Shown: one piece after another, positions 51,916 to 62,048 of the stretch
Position numbering within the stretch: the stretch's first letter is position 1
Layout of the letters: the number at the start of each line of letters is the position of its first letter
Assembly (NCBI RefSeq): GCF_003850565.1
Contig: NZ_CP027706.1
Span: 1,178,001 to 1,242,000 of the forward strand
Source of the DNA: Pseudomonas sessilinigenes
GTDB taxonomy: Bacteria > Pseudomonadota > Gammaproteobacteria > Pseudomonadales > Pseudomonadaceae
Reading direction: 5' to 3'
DNA length: 64,000 nucleotides
The notes under the pieces: model-generated
What the model was told of the DNA's origin: nothing
The model's database searches: none
The model's input: the letters and a program-made list of their open reading frames with translations, nothing else
Made by a program: the position numbers and the translations under genes

Positions 51916-54239
51916 CCCCCGATCAAATGCGTGATGCCTCGTTGCTGGAACTGTTCAGCCTGGAAGCCGAGGCCCAGACCCAGGTGCTCAGTGCCGGGCT
52001 GCTGGCGCTGGAGCGCAATCCGACCCAGGCCGACCAGCTGGAGGCTTGCATGCGTGCCGCCCACTCCCTCAAGGGGGCGGCGCGGATCGTCGGGGTCGAT
52101 GCTGGCGTGAGCGTCGCCCATGTCATGGAGGACTGCCTGGTCAGCGCCCAGGAAGGGCGCCTGTACCTGCAGCCTGAGCATATCGACGCTTTGCTCCAGG
52201 GAACCGACCTGCTGACGCGCATTGGCACGCCCGGTGGCGCAGAACTCGTAGCGGCGGATATCCAGGTCTATGTGGCGCTGATGGAGCGCCTGCTGGACCC
52301 GGGGGCGACAGCCGGCGGAGTATTGCCGGTGGCGCCCGGGTCGCCGCCGGACCTGCCGGATGCACCACTGGCGTTATCGCTGGACGCGCCCTTGGAGCCC
52401 ATGCCCGAATCCCTGGTGGAGGTCGAGCCAGAACCTTCGCTGGACGCCGTGGTGGCCGCTGCACGTCCCAACAGACGTATCACCGACGGTGGCGAGCGCG
52501 TGCTGCGGGTCACTGCAGAGCGTCTCAACGGACTGTTGGATCTGTCCAGCAAGTCACTGGTGGAGACCCAGCGGCTCAAGCCTTACCTGGCCACCATGCA
52601 GCGGCTCAAGCGAATCCAGAGCAATAGCCTGGCGGCCTTGGAAAACCTCAATCTGCACCTCAAGGAGCATGCCCTGAGCCTCGAAGCCCAGGAGGCCTTG
52701 GAGGATGCGCGGCGACTGCTGGCGGAGTCCCAGCAATTGCTGGCGGAAAAAACCGCCGAGCTCGATGAGTTCGGCTGGCAGGCGAGCCAGCGCGCCCAGG
52801 TGCTCTACGACACGGCCCTGGCTTGCCGCATGAGGCCCTTTGCCGATGTGCTCGGTGGCCAGGTCCGCATGGTGCGTGACCTGGGGCGCAGCCTGGGCAA
52901 GCAGGTACGCCTGGAGATCGAGGGGGAAAAGACCCAGGTCGACCGCGATGTGCTGGAGAAGCTCGAGGCACCGCTCACCCACCTGTTGCGCAACGCTGTC
53001 GACCATGGCATCGAACTGCCCGAGCAGCGGCTGCTGGCGGGCAAGCCAGCCGAAGGGGTGATTCGCCTGAAGGCCTCCCATCAGGCCGGCTTGCTGGTGC
53101 TGGAACTCAGTGACGATGGGCACGGGGTGGACCTGGAGCGCTTGCGCCTGAGCATTGTCGAGCGCCAGCTCTCCCCGGCCCCGACAGCGGCACAACTTAG
53201 TGAAGAAGAATTGCTGACGTTCCTGTTCCTGCCAGGTTTCAGCCTGCGCGACAAGGTGACTGAAGTTTCCGGTCGCGGCGTTGGCCTGGATGCCGTGCAG
53301 CACATGGTGCGCCAGCTGCGTGGGGCTGTGGTGCTGGAGCAGACCACCGGCCAGGGCAGTTGTTTCCACCTGGAAGTGCCGCTGACCTTGTCGGTGGTGC
53401 GCAGCCTGGTGGTGGAGGTCGGCGAGGAAGCCTATGCCTTCCCCCTGGCTCATATCGAGCGCATGTGCGACCTGGAGCCGGAGGCAATCGTCCAGGTGGA
53501 GGGGCGCCAGCACTTCTGGCATGAGGGCCAGCATGTGGGCTTGGTGGCGGCCAGCCAGCTGTTGCAGCGACCGGCGAGCCAGAATGACGCCTCGACCTTG
53601 AAAGTCGTGGTGATCCGCGAGCGCGATGCCGTGTATGGCGTCGCCGTGGAGCGCTTTATCGGTGAGCGGACCCTGGTGGTGCTGCCGCTCGACGACCGCC
53701 TGGGCAAGATCCAGGATATTTCTGCCGGCGCTTTGCTCGACGATGGACGCGTGGCCTTGATCGTCGATGTCGAGGACATGCTGCGGTCGGTGGACAAACT
53801 GCTCAACACCGGTCGCCTGGAACGCATCGCCCGGCATCATCAGCAACATGCACAGGCTGCGCGCAAGCGGATCCTGGTGGTCGACGACTCCCTGACGGTG
53901 CGCGAACTGCAGCGCAAGTTGCTGATCAATCGCGGCTACGACGTGGCCGTGGCCGTGGACGGCATGGACGGCTGGAACGCCTTGCGTTCGGAAAGCTTCG
54001 ACCTGCTGATCACCGATATCGACATGCCGCGAATGGATGGAATCGAATTGGTCACACTCTTGCGCCGCGACAATCGCCTGCAGTCGCTGCCGGTGATGGT
54101 GGTGTCCTACAAGGATCGTGAGGAAGACCGGCGCCGCGGTCTGGATGCCGGTGCCGACTATTATCTAGCCAAAGCCAGTTTCCATGACGACGCCCTGCTG
54201 GATGCGGTGGTGGAACTGATTGGAGGAGCGCGGGCATGA
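51912..54239 (+). CDS. wspE: CheA-type hybrid histidine kinase WspE
   Basis: 775 residues: Hpt with phospho-acceptor H51 in AAHSLKGAAR, a dimerisation/HATPase core (LEAPLTHLLRNAVDHGIELP as N-box, VSGRGVGLDAVQHMV), a CheW-like regulatory domain and a C-terminal receiver (LITDIDMPRMDGIEL). It phosphorylates WspR (diguanylate cyclase) and WspF (methylesterase). ATGA overlaps with wspD and wspF. Confidence 0.95.
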   Translation: MTPDQMRDASLLELFSLEAEAQTQVLSAGLLALERNPTQADQLEACMRAAHSLKGAARIVGVDAGVSVAHVMEDCLVSAQEGRLYLQPEHIDALLQGTDLLTRIGTPGGAELVAADIQVYVALMERLLDPGATAGGVLPVAPGSPPDLPDAPLALSLDAPLEPMPESLVEVEPEPSLDAVVAAARPNRRITDGGERVLRVTAERLNGLLDLSSKSLVETQRLKPYLATMQRLKRIQSNSLAALENLNLHLKEHALSLEAQEALEDARRLLAESQQLLAEKTAELDEFGWQASQRAQVLYDTALACRMRPFADVLGGQVRMVRDLGRSLGKQVRLEIEGEKTQVDRDVLEKLEAPLTHLLRNAVDHGIELPEQRLLAGKPAEGVIRLKASHQAGLLVLELSDDGHGVDLERLRLSIVERQLSPAPTAAQLSEEELLTFLFLPGFSLRDKVTEVSGRGVGLDAVQHMVRQLRGAVVLEQTTGQGSCFHLEVPLTLSVVRSLVVEVGEEAYAFPLAHIERMCDLEPEAIVQVEGRQHFWHEGQHVGLVAASQLLQRPASQNDASTLKVVVIRERDAVYGVAVERFIGERTLVVLPLDDRLGKIQDISAGALLDDGRVALIVDVEDMLRSVDKLLNTGRLERIARHHQQHAQAARKRILVVDDSLTVRELQRKLLINRGYDVAVAVDGMDGWNALRSESFDLLITDIDMPRMDGIELVTLLRRDNRLQSLPVMVVSYKDREEDRRRGLDAGADYYLAKASFHDDALLDAVVELIGGARA

Positions 54240-55246
54240 AGATAGCGATAGTCAACGATATGCCCATGGCCGTGGAGGCCTTGCGCCGGGCGCTGGCTTT
54301 CGACCCCAGTCACGAGGTGGTCTGGGTCGCCACCAACGGTGCCGAGGCGGTGAAGTATTGCGCCGAACTGACCCCGGACCTGATTCTCATGGACCTGATC
54401 ATGCCGGTGATGGACGGCGTTGAGGCTACGCGGCGAATCATGGCCGAGTCGCCGTGCGCCATCGTGATCGTCACCGTCGATCGGCAGCAGAATGTCCACC
54501 GTGTGTTCGAGGCCATGGGCCATGGAGCCCTGGACGTGGTGGACACCCCCGCCGTGGGCGCGGGCAATGCCCAGGAGGCGGCGGCCCCGCTGTTGCGCAA
54601 GATCCTCAATATCGGTTGGCTGATCGGCCAGCGTGGCAGCCGCGTGCGTTCTGTGCCGCTGCCGCTGCGCAGCGGCATGCCACGCCAGAGCCTGGTGGCC
54701 ATTGGCTCCTCCGCAGGCGGGCCGGCGGCACTCGAAGTATTGCTCAAGGGCTTGCCAAAGGACTTTCCGGCAGCCATCGTGCTGGTCCAGCATGTCGATC
54801 AGGTGTTTGCCGCGGGCATGGCTGAATGGCTCAGCAGCGCATCGGGCCTGCAGGTACGCCTGGCGCGCGAGGGCGAGCCACCGCAAAGCGGCACGGTGCT
54901 GCTGGCGGGAACCAACCACCATATCCGCTTGTTGAAGAACGGAACGCTGGCCTATACCGCCGAGCCGGTGAACGAGATCTACCGTCCGTCCATCGATGTA
55001 TTTTTTGAAAGTGTCGCCAGTTACTGGAGTGGCGATGCGGTGGGTGTGCTACTGACCGGCATGGGGCGCGATGGCGCCCAGGGCTTGAAGCTGATGCGCG
55101 ATCAGGGTTATCTGACCATCGCCCAGGACCAGAACAGTAGCGCGGTGTATGGCATGCCCAAGGCAGCCGCTGCCATCGGCGCCGCCGCAGAGATTCGCCC
55201 ACTGGACAAGATCGCTCCACGTTTGCTGGAGATATTTGCCAAATGA
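54236..55246 (+). CDS. wspF: CheB-type methylesterase WspF
   Basis: 336 residues: receiver (DLILMDLIMPVMDG) and a methylesterase domain with Ser in IGSSAGGPAAL, His in QHVDQVF and Asp in LLTGMGRDGAQGL. It demethylates WspA and restrains the pathway; loss-of-function wspF mutants give wrinkled colonies with high c-di-GMP. The reading frame here is intact, so the strain should not be a constitutive wspF mutant. wspR begins 48 bases downstream. Confidence 0.95.
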   Translation: MKIAIVNDMPMAVEALRRALAFDPSHEVVWVATNGAEAVKYCAELTPDLILMDLIMPVMDGVEATRRIMAESPCAIVIVTVDRQQNVHRVFEAMGHGALDVVDTPAVGAGNAQEAAAPLLRKILNIGWLIGQRGSRVRSVPLPLRSGMPRQSLVAIGSSAGGPAALEVLLKGLPKDFPAAIVLVQHVDQVFAAGMAEWLSSASGLQVRLAREGEPPQSGTVLLAGTNHHIRLLKNGTLAYTAEPVNEIYRPSIDVFFESVASYWSGDAVGVLLTGMGRDGAQGLKLMRDQGYLTIAQDQNSSAVYGMPKAAAAIGAAAEIRPLDKIAPRLLEIFAK

Positions 55247-55294
55247 CTGATAAACGCAGCTGTCCTGGCCAGGTAGCACTTCAGGTGACAACCC

Positions 55295-56296
55295 ATGAAT
55301 GATTTACAGCTCGACGAATTCAAGACCGATGAAAACGCTGCCATGGTGTTGCTGGTGGACGACCAGGCCATGATCGGCGAGGCGGTTCGGCGTGGGTTGG
55401 CGAATGAGGAAAACATCGACTTCCACTTTTGCGCCGATCCGCACCAGGCCATTGCCCAGGCGATCCGCATCAAGCCCACGGTGATCCTCCAGGACCTGGT
55501 GATGCCGGGCCTCGATGGCCTGACCCTGGTGCGCGAGTACCGCAACCACCCGGCCACCCAGAACATTCCGATCATCGTCCTGTCCACCAAGGAAGACCCG
55601 CTGATCAAGAGTGCGGCCTTTGCCGCCGGGGCCAACGACTACCTGGTCAAGCTCCCGGACAACATCGAGTTGGTGGCGCGTATCCGCTATCACTCGCGCT
55701 CCTACATGACCCTGTTGCAGCGGGACGCCGCCTACCGGGCGTTGCGGGTCAGCCAGCAGCAGTTGCTCGATACCAACCTGGTGCTGCAACGGCTGATGAA
55801 CTCCGACGGCCTGACCGGCTTGTCCAACCGCAGGCACTTCGACGAATACCTAGAGCTGGAATGGCGCCGGGCCATGCGTGAGCAGAGCCAGTTGTCGCTG
55901 CTGATGATCGACGTCGACTACTTCAAGACCTACAACGACACTTTCGGCCATCTGGAGGGCGACGAGGCCTTGCGCAAGGTGGCCGCGGCAATCCGTGAGG
56001 CCAGCAGCCGGCCATCCGACCTGCCGGCGCGCTACGGTGGCGAAGAGTTCGTCCTGGTGCTGCCCAATACCTCACCGGGTGGCGCGCGCCTGGTAGCCGA
56101 AAAGCTGCGCCAGACCGTCGAGGCCCTGAAAATCCCCCATATCGCACCAGTGGAAGGGGCCAGCCTGACCATCAGCATCGGCCTGTCGACCATGACTCCG
56201 CAGCCCAACAGCCATTGCCGGCAGTTGATTTCGGCCGCGGACAAGGGCCTGTACCTGGCCAAGAACAATGGGCGCAATCAGGTGGGGATCGAGTAG
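55295..56296 (+). CDS. wspR: Diguanylate cyclase response regulator WspR
   Basis: 333 residues: receiver with D67 in [12 protein letters not shown], a coiled-coil linker, and a GGDEF domain whose active site reads GGEEF (248-252). The inhibitory I-site RxxD is intact as RPSD (239-242), five residues before the active site. The enzyme makes c-di-GMP on phosphorylation by WspE. Its 3' end overlaps the convergent gene by 19 bases. Confidence 0.95.
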   Translation: MNDLQLDEFKTDENAAMVLLVDDQAMIGEAVRRGLANEENIDFHFCADPHQAIAQAIRIKPTVILQDLVMPGLDGLTLVREYRNHPATQNIPIIVLSTKEDPLIKSAAFAAGANDYLVKLPDNIELVARIRYHSRSYMTLLQRDAAYRALRVSQQQLLDTNLVLQRLMNSDGLTGLSNRRHFDEYLELEWRRAMREQSQLSLLMIDVDYFKTYNDTFGHLEGDEALRKVAAAIREASSRPSDLPARYGGEEFVLVLPNTSPGGARLVAEKLRQTVEALKIPHIAPVEGASLTISIGLSTMTPQPNSHCRQLISAADKGLYLAKNNGRNQVGIE

Positions 56297-56805
56297 CCGT
56301 CTTCGCTGGCAGGCTGTTGGTCCCCGGATATTTCGATAAAGGTATCGGGGAACAGGTGGTAGCAGCGGCTCGAGGTTTGTGGGCAAGTCAGCAGCACGGC
56401 TTCGACTCTGTACTGGGCATGGATGTTGAGTTTTCCTGCGCTGAACAGATTGTCGATCAGGTTGCTGGCGGCGATGGGGTAGTCACCGAAGACGTAGCGC
56501 CAGTGGCCATTGCGGTGGGCGTTGACCCAAGTGGCGCTGAACTGCGCCTGCAACCATAGGGTGTGCGTGCCCACGGTGTTTTCCATGGCGCGGGTACGGT
56601 AATAGATCCACCACCAGAGAAACACCGCCAAAGGTACGGCCAGGGCCCAGGCCAGCAGCGTGTGGATGAACAGGCCGACGCCCAACAGCGCTATGGCGGC
56701 GAACAGGCCGAGGATGAAGTACACCATCGCCTGCGAGCCCCTCAGGTTGCGCCTTTCCCGGGCGAGGATGTCGCGGATTTCTGCATCAGTGAGGGTTCTT
56801 TCCAT
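56278..56805 (-). CDS. Membrane protein of unknown function
   Basis: 175 residues. An N-terminal helix ([20 protein letters not shown]) precedes two hydrophobic segments ([39 protein letters not shown]), then a soluble domain with [20 protein letters not shown] and a Cys pair ([19 protein letters not shown]). No family recognised. The start at 56805 precedes the helix. It overlaps the end of wspR by 19 bases on the opposite strand. Confidence 0.7.
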   Translation of the reverse strand: MERTLTDAEIRDILARERRNLRGSQAMVYFILGLFAAIALLGVGLFIHTLLAWALAVPLAVFLWWWIYYRTRAMENTVGTHTLWLQAQFSATWVNAHRNGHWRYVFGDYPIAASNLIDNLFSAGKLNIHAQYRVEAVLLTCPQTSSRCYHLFPDTFIEISGDQQPASEDGYSIPT

Positions 56806-56947
56806 GGATGCTCGCTTGCGCTTTCTGCTGGCAGTGGGGCATGGGGATGAAGCGTGAGCCCGGATTATAGAGGGCCCGGCATGCGTGTTGGCGTGGCTAT
56901 TCACTGTTAAAGCCGCCAAGCGGGCTGCCGCCATTCAGTGATTCCGT

Positions 56948-56953
56948 TATAAT
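56948..56953 (+). promoter_or_regulatory. Probable -10 element of prfB
   Basis: TATAAT lies 40 bases before the prfB ATG; the -35 region (CTGCCG at 17 bp) is weak. Confidence 0.5.
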
Positions 56954-56992
56954 CGTCGGCTTTCAAAAGTTCGCCAACGAGTGCTGCCATCC

Positions 56993-58088
56993 ATGGAAAT
57001 CAACCCGATCCTGAATACCATCAAGGACCTGACCGAGCGTTCCCAGTCCATTCGGGGGTATCTTTGACTACGATCAAAAGCATGACCGCCTGATCGAAGT
57101 CAACCGCGAACTGGAAGACCCCAACGTCTGGAACAAGCCCGAATACGCCCAGGCACTAGGGCGCGAGCGCTCCATGTTGGCGCAGGTCGTCGAGACCCTG
57201 GACAAGCTGTCCGGCGGCTTGGCGGACTGCAAGGACTTGCTCGACATGGCCGTCGAGGAGAATGACGAAGGCGCCGTGAGCGACGTCGAGACCGAGCTGC
57301 AGGGGCTGGAAGAAGCCCTGGCCCAGCTTGAGTTCCGTCGCATGTTCAGTGGCGAGATGGACATGAACAACGCCTACCTGGACATCCAGGCCGGCTCTGG
57401 TGGCACCGAGGCCCAGGACTGGGCCAACATCCTGCTGCGCATGTACCTGCGCTGGGCCGACAAGCGCGGCTTCGACGCCACCATCATGGAACTGTCCGAG
57501 GGTGACGTCGCCGGCATCAAGGGCGCTACCGTGCACATCAAGGGCGAGTACGCCTTTGGCTGGCTGCGTACCGAGATCGGCGTACACCGCCTGGTGCGCA
57601 AGAGCCCGTTCGACTCCGGCGCCCGTCGCCACACCTCGTTCTCGGCGGTATTCGTTTCGCCCGAGATCGACGACAAGGTCGAGATCGAGATCAACCCGTC
57701 CGACCTGCGCATCGATACCTATCGTTCCTCCGGCGCCGGCGGCCAGCACGTGAACACCACCGACTCGGCGGTGCGGATCACCCACGTGCCGACCAACACT
57801 GTGGTCAGCTGCCAGAACGAACGTTCCCAGCACGCCAACAAGGACACCGCCATGAAGATGCTGCGGGCCAAGTTGTACGAGCAGGAAATGCAGAAGCGCA
57901 ACGCCGCCTCGCAGGCCTTGGAAGACACCAAGTCGGACATCGGCTGGGGCCACCAGATCCGTTCCTACGTACTGGATGACTCGCGCATCAAGGACTTGCG
58001 TACCGGCGTCGAGCGCAGCGACTGCCAGAAGGTCCTGGACGGCGACCTCGACCAATACCTGGAAGCGAGCCTCAAGCAGGGGCTGTAA
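56993..58088 (+). CDS. prfB: Peptide chain release factor 2, with programmed +1 frameshift
   Basis: RF2 reads UGA and UAA. The gene is split: 24 codons from ATG 56993 to CTT 57064, an in-frame TGA at 57065-57067, then a +1 shift into 57066-58088, giving 364 residues. The SPF codon-recognition motif is in RKSPFDSG and the GGQ hydrolysis motif in [14 protein letters not shown]. The frameshift is autoregulatory: low RF2 lets the ribosome shift. lysS follows 91 bases downstream, as in many proteobacteria. Confidence 0.96.
57054..57068 (+). promoter_or_regulatory. prfB programmed +1 frameshift site
   Basis: GGGGGTATCTTTGAC: an internal Shine-Dalgarno-like G-run, the slippery CTT, and the TGA followed by C, which is a poor termination context. 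It matches the conserved RF2 frameshift window. Confidence 0.95.
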
Positions 58089-58179
58089 ACCGCACACCAC
58101 CGCCGCGATACCGGCCGTTGCCGGTATTGCGCGCCCTGCCCGACAGGGGCAATGAACACCTGATGGAAAGAATGACGAC

Positions 58180-59682
58180 ATGAGCGACCTCAAGACCGAA
58201 GCGCAAGACCTGCAACAGGAAGAAAACGCCCTGATCGCCCTGCGCAAGGAAAAACTTGCCGCAGAGCGTGCCAAGGGCAATGCCTTCCCCAACGACTTCC
58301 GTCGCGACAGCTACTGCAACGACCTGCAGAAACAGTACGCGGACAAGACCAAGGAAGAGCTGGAAGCAGCGGCGATCCCGGTCAAGGTGGCAGGTCGCAT
58401 CATGCTCAACCGTGGCTCGTTCATGGTGATCCAGGACATGACTGGCCGCATCCAGGTCTACGTCAACCGCAAGACCCTGGCGGAAGAAACCCTGGCCGCG
58501 GTGAAGACCTGGGACCTGGGCGACATCATCAGCGCCGAAGGCACCCTGGCCCGTTCCGGCAAGGGCGACCTGTACGTCGAGATGACCAACGTGCGCCTGC
58601 TGACCAAGTCGCTGCGCCCGCTGCCGGACAAGCACCACGGCCTGACCGACACCGAGCAGCGCTACCGCCAGCGCTACGTCGACCTGATGGTCAACGAGGA
58701 AACCCGCCACACCTTCCGTGTGCGCTCCCAGGTGATCTCCCACATCCGCAGCTTCCTGGCCAAGCGCGACTTCCTCGAAGTCGAGACGCCAATGCTGCAG
58801 ACCATTCCTGGCGGCGCAGCGGCCAAGCCGTTCGAAACCCACCACAACGCCCTGGACATGGCCATGTTCCTGCGTATCGCGCCGGAGCTGTACCTCAAGC
58901 GCCTGGTGGTTGGTGGCTTCGAGAAAGTGTTCGAGATCAACCGCAACTTCCGTAACGAAGGCGTCTCGACTCGTCACAACCCTGAATTCACCATGCTCGA
59001 GTTCTACCAGGCCTACGCCGACTACAACGACAACATGGACCTCACCGAGGAACTGTTCCGCGAGCTGGCGCAACTGGTCCTGGGCACCACCGACGTGCCG
59101 TACGGCGACAAGGTGTTCCACTTCGGCGAACCGTTCGTGCGCCTGTCGGTGTTCGACTCGATCCTCAAGTACAACCCGGAGCTGACCGCTGCCGACCTGC
59201 AAGATGTCGACCGCGCCCGCGAGATCGCCAAGAAGGCCGGGGCCAAGGTGCTGGGCCACGAAGGCCTGGGCAAGCTGCAGGTGATGATTTTCGAAGAGCT
59301 GGTGGAGCACAAGCTGGAGCAGCCGCACTTCATCACCGAGTACCCGTTCGAAGTGTCTCCGCTGGCTCGTCGCAACGACGACAACCCGGCCGTGACCGAC
59401 CGCTTCGAGCTGTTCATCGGTGGCCGCGAGATCGCCAACGCCTACTCCGAGCTCAACGATGCCGAAGACCAGGCCGAGCGCTTCCTGGCCCAGGTGGCCG
59501 AGAAGGACGCCGGTGACGACGAGGCCATGCACTACGACGCCGACTTCGTCCGTGCCCTGGAATACGGCATGCCGCCAACCGCCGGTGAAGGCATCGGCAT
59601 CGACCGCCTGGTGATGCTGCTGACCAACTCGCCGTCGATTCGCGACGTGATCTTGTTCCCGCACATGCGGCCGCAAGCCTAA
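58180..59682 (+). CDS. lysS: Lysyl-tRNA synthetase, class II
   Basis: Charges tRNA-Lys. 500 residues: an N-terminal OB-fold anticodon-binding domain ([20 protein letters not shown]), then the class II core with motif 1 near [21 protein letters not shown], motif 2 [21 protein letters not shown] and motif 3 [21 protein letters not shown]. The length fits the family. Co-directional with prfB; a terminator follows 15 bases after the stop. Confidence 0.98.
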   Translation: MSDLKTEAQDLQQEENALIALRKEKLAAERAKGNAFPNDFRRDSYCNDLQKQYADKTKEELEAAAIPVKVAGRIMLNRGSFMVIQDMTGRIQVYVNRKTLAEETLAAVKTWDLGDIISAEGTLARSGKGDLYVEMTNVRLLTKSLRPLPDKHHGLTDTEQRYRQRYVDLMVNEETRHTFRVRSQVISHIRSFLAKRDFLEVETPMLQTIPGGAAAKPFETHHNALDMAMFLRIAPELYLKRLVVGGFEKVFEINRNFRNEGVSTRHNPEFTMLEFYQAYADYNDNMDLTEELFRELAQLVLGTTDVPYGDKVFHFGEPFVRLSVFDSILKYNPELTAADLQDVDRAREIAKKAGAKVLGHEGLGKLQVMIFEELVEHKLEQPHFITEYPFEVSPLARRNDDNPAVTDRFELFIGGREIANAYSELNDAEDQAERFLAQVAEKDAGDDEAMHYDADFVRALEYGMPPTAGEGIGIDRLVMLLTNSPSIRDVILFPHMRPQA

Positions 59683-59697
59683 GATGTCGTGAATAAG

Positions 59698-59723
59698 AAG
59701 CCGCCTTTACCAGGCGGCTTTTT
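59698..59723 (+). terminator. Rho-independent terminator after lysS
   Basis: Stem AAGCCGCC / GGCGGCTT, 7-base loop TTTACCA, followed by TTTATT. Confidence 0.9.
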
Positions 59724-59787
59724 ATTGTCTGGTTGGAACTGACGTACCGCTTTTGATTCTGTGTAATTGATAAGAGGAATACCTGTC

Positions 59788-60504
59788 GTGAACCGTGCAA
59801 TTGCTCAAGAAGGTGCAGCTGGCATCGCCACTGCGGTGGCTGAAAGTGTTCAGTACCAAGGCCGCAAGGCCAGCCGCCAGGGCAGTGAACAACGCCGACA
59901 GGAGATCCTCGATGCCGCCATGCGCATTGTCGTGCGCGACGGCGTGCGGGCCGTGCGCCATCGCGCGGTAGCCGCCGAAGCCGGTGTGCCGCTGTCGGCC
60001 ACGACTTATTACTTCAAGGATATCGATGACCTGCTCACCGATACCTTCGCCCAGTATGTCGAACGCAGCGCGGCGTTCATGGCCAAGCTGTGGACCAGTA
60101 ACGAAGGGTTGCTGCGGGAGATGGTGGCCTATGGCGACGGCAGCCTGGCTTGCCGTTCGCAACTGGCCGACGATATCGCGCGCATGACCGCCGACTACGT
60201 GCAGCGCCAGCTCAGCACTCGCCGCGAGCACTTGATGGCCGAGCAGGCATTTCGCCAGGAGGCGTTGCTCAACCCGCGCCTGGCGCAGCTGGTGCGCTCG
60301 CACCAGCAGATCCTGCTGCAGGGCACTTGCCAGTTCTTCCAGGTCCTGGGGTCGCGGGAGCCACAGCAGGATGCCAAGGTGTTGACGTCTATAATCGGCC
60401 GAATGGAATATCAGGGCCTGCTCAACGACGCCGAGCCACTGGCCGACGAGGAAATGCTCGGTATCCTGACCCGCTACATGCACCTGGTGCTGGCTTCCGT
60501 GTGA
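59788..60504 (+). CDS. TetR family transcriptional regulator, GTG start
   Basis: 238 residues. About 30 N-terminal residues precede the HTH (RRQEILDAAMRIVVRDGVRA, VAAEAGVPLSATTYYFKDID). The remaining helical domain is a ligand-binding type of unknown effector. The GTG at 59788 has GAGGA 9 bases upstream. A TetR gene follows lysS in other pseudomonads. The neighbouring downstream gene is 135 bases away and could be its target. Confidence 0.88.
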   Translation: MNRAIAQEGAAGIATAVAESVQYQGRKASRQGSEQRRQEILDAAMRIVVRDGVRAVRHRAVAAEAGVPLSATTYYFKDIDDLLTDTFAQYVERSAAFMAKLWTSNEGLLREMVAYGDGSLACRSQLADDIARMTADYVQRQLSTRREHLMAEQAFRQEALLNPRLAQLVRSHQQILLQGTCQFFQVLGSREPQQDAKVLTSIIGRMEYQGLLNDAEPLADEEMLGILTRYMHLVLASV

Positions 60505-60639
60505 GGTAGCAGTCCCGACCGGGAACGGATCAACCAGGCTCCAGGTCAATTCAGGACCGGCAAGGTCTTTGTCGCAGCGGTACGCGTTCAGCGGGCCGCC
60601 CAGTCACAGGTTCGAGCGATTCAACAGAGGGAATTTCGG

Positions 60640-61917
60640 GTGGACGATTACCAGCAGACGATACGCACTTTGTCCGATCGCATAGTGCTGGCACAGACAC
60701 CGATTCGCGTCCTGGATGCGGTGAAATGGGACGAAAGCATTCGCAAGGGATTTCTCAAGGCCAAGGGCAAGGAAATGCCGGCGGTGGACCGCGCCTATTA
60801 CGAGGGGCGCCCGTTGTCCTTCGACTCCGGTGCGGTGAAGCTGGAGTTCCAGAACATCGAGCGCGACATCACGCGTCAACTGGGCCAGTTCAGCCCGGTG
60901 GGGCAGATCATGCGCCGCATGTGCAAGGAATACCGCATGGTGGTGCGCATGCTGGAGGCGCGGGGTACGGGTGATTTCGGCCTGATTTCCCAGGAGTTGT
61001 ATGGTGCCGCCTCCGACGCCTTCCATGCTGGCGACCCGACCCTGGCGGACCTCGGCCTGATGATGTCCGACTACCTGAACAACATCGACGGGCGCGGCGA
61101 TCTCAAGGACGAACCCAAGACCTTGAGCGCCAAGGATGCCGTCGGCTTGCTGCAAGGCCGGTTGAACAAGGTGTTCGGCGAAGCCGAGGAAACCATCCGG
61201 GTCTTCGAGTCCGACGGTATCGTCGCCGATGCGGCGGCAGGGGCCGACTACATCAAGATCCGCAGCGATGCGATGTTCAACGATCGTGATGTGCGCGCCC
61301 TGGAAGTCCATGAAGGCCTGGTGCATGTAGGCACCACCCTGAACGGCCTCAACCAGCCGATCTGCACCTTCCTGGCCAAGGGCCCGCCCTCGTCGACGGT
61401 GACCCAGGAAGGCCTGGCGATCCTCATGGAGATCATTACCTTCGCCTCCTACCCCAGCCGCCTGCGCAAGCTGACCAACCGTACTCGGGCGATCCATATG
61501 GTGGAGGAGGGGGCGGATTTCCTGCAGGTGTTCGAGTTCTTCCGCGAACAGGGTTTCGAGATGGCCGAGAGCTACGGCAACGCCAGCCGGGTGTTCCGTG
61601 GTTCGGTGCCCAATGGGTTGCCTTTTACCAAGGACTTGTCCTATCTCAAGGGCTTCATCATGGTTTACAACTACATTCAGCTGGCTGTACGCAAAGGCAA
61701 GCTGGAGCAGGTGCCGTTGCTGTTCTGCGGCAAGACCACCCTCGAGGACATGCGCACCCTGCGGCAGCTGGTCGATGAAGGGCTGGTGGTGCCGCCCAAG
61801 TACCTGCCCGAGCAGTTTCGCGACATGAATGCGCTGTCGGCGTGGATGTGTTTCTCCAACTTCCTCAACCACTTGAGCCTGGATCGGATCGAGGCGGACT
61901 ACTCCAATATCCTGTAG
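60640..61917 (+). CDS. QEGLA-motif protein (DUF1704, metallopeptidase-like), GTG start
   Basis: 425 residues, cytoplasmic. It carries the HExxxH-type motif EVHEGLVHVGTTLNG and the eponymous TQEGLAILMEI, which place it in the DUF1704/QEGLA family, sometimes named flavohemoglobin expression-modulating protein; related eukaryotic proteins (MATCAP) remove tyrosine from tubulin tails. The active-site pattern is that of gluzincin-like metallopeptidases. Its bacterial substrate is unknown. The GTG start at 60640 follows an AGAGGGA site. Confidence 0.85.
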   Translation: MDDYQQTIRTLSDRIVLAQTPIRVLDAVKWDESIRKGFLKAKGKEMPAVDRAYYEGRPLSFDSGAVKLEFQNIERDITRQLGQFSPVGQIMRRMCKEYRMVVRMLEARGTGDFGLISQELYGAASDAFHAGDPTLADLGLMMSDYLNNIDGRGDLKDEPKTLSAKDAVGLLQGRLNKVFGEAEETIRVFESDGIVADAAAGADYIKIRSDAMFNDRDVRALEVHEGLVHVGTTLNGLNQPICTFLAKGPPSSTVTQEGLAILMEIITFASYPSRLRKLTNRTRAIHMVEEGADFLQVFEFFREQGFEMAESYGNASRVFRGSVPNGLPFTKDLSYLKGFIMVYNYIQLAVRKGKLEQVPLLFCGKTTLEDMRTLRQLVDEGLVVPPKYLPEQFRDMNALSAWMCFSNFLNHLSLDRIEADYSNIL

Positions 61918-62048
61918 ACCTGCATGGGGCCGAACATGGATGTACTCACAGATACCTGTCGCTGCCGCAAGGCCTCGCAGGATGTTCCGCGACTTGCACG
62001 ATGGCGTTCGTGTCGCGTTCGCTCGCCGCTCGCGACAAGAAATGCCCG

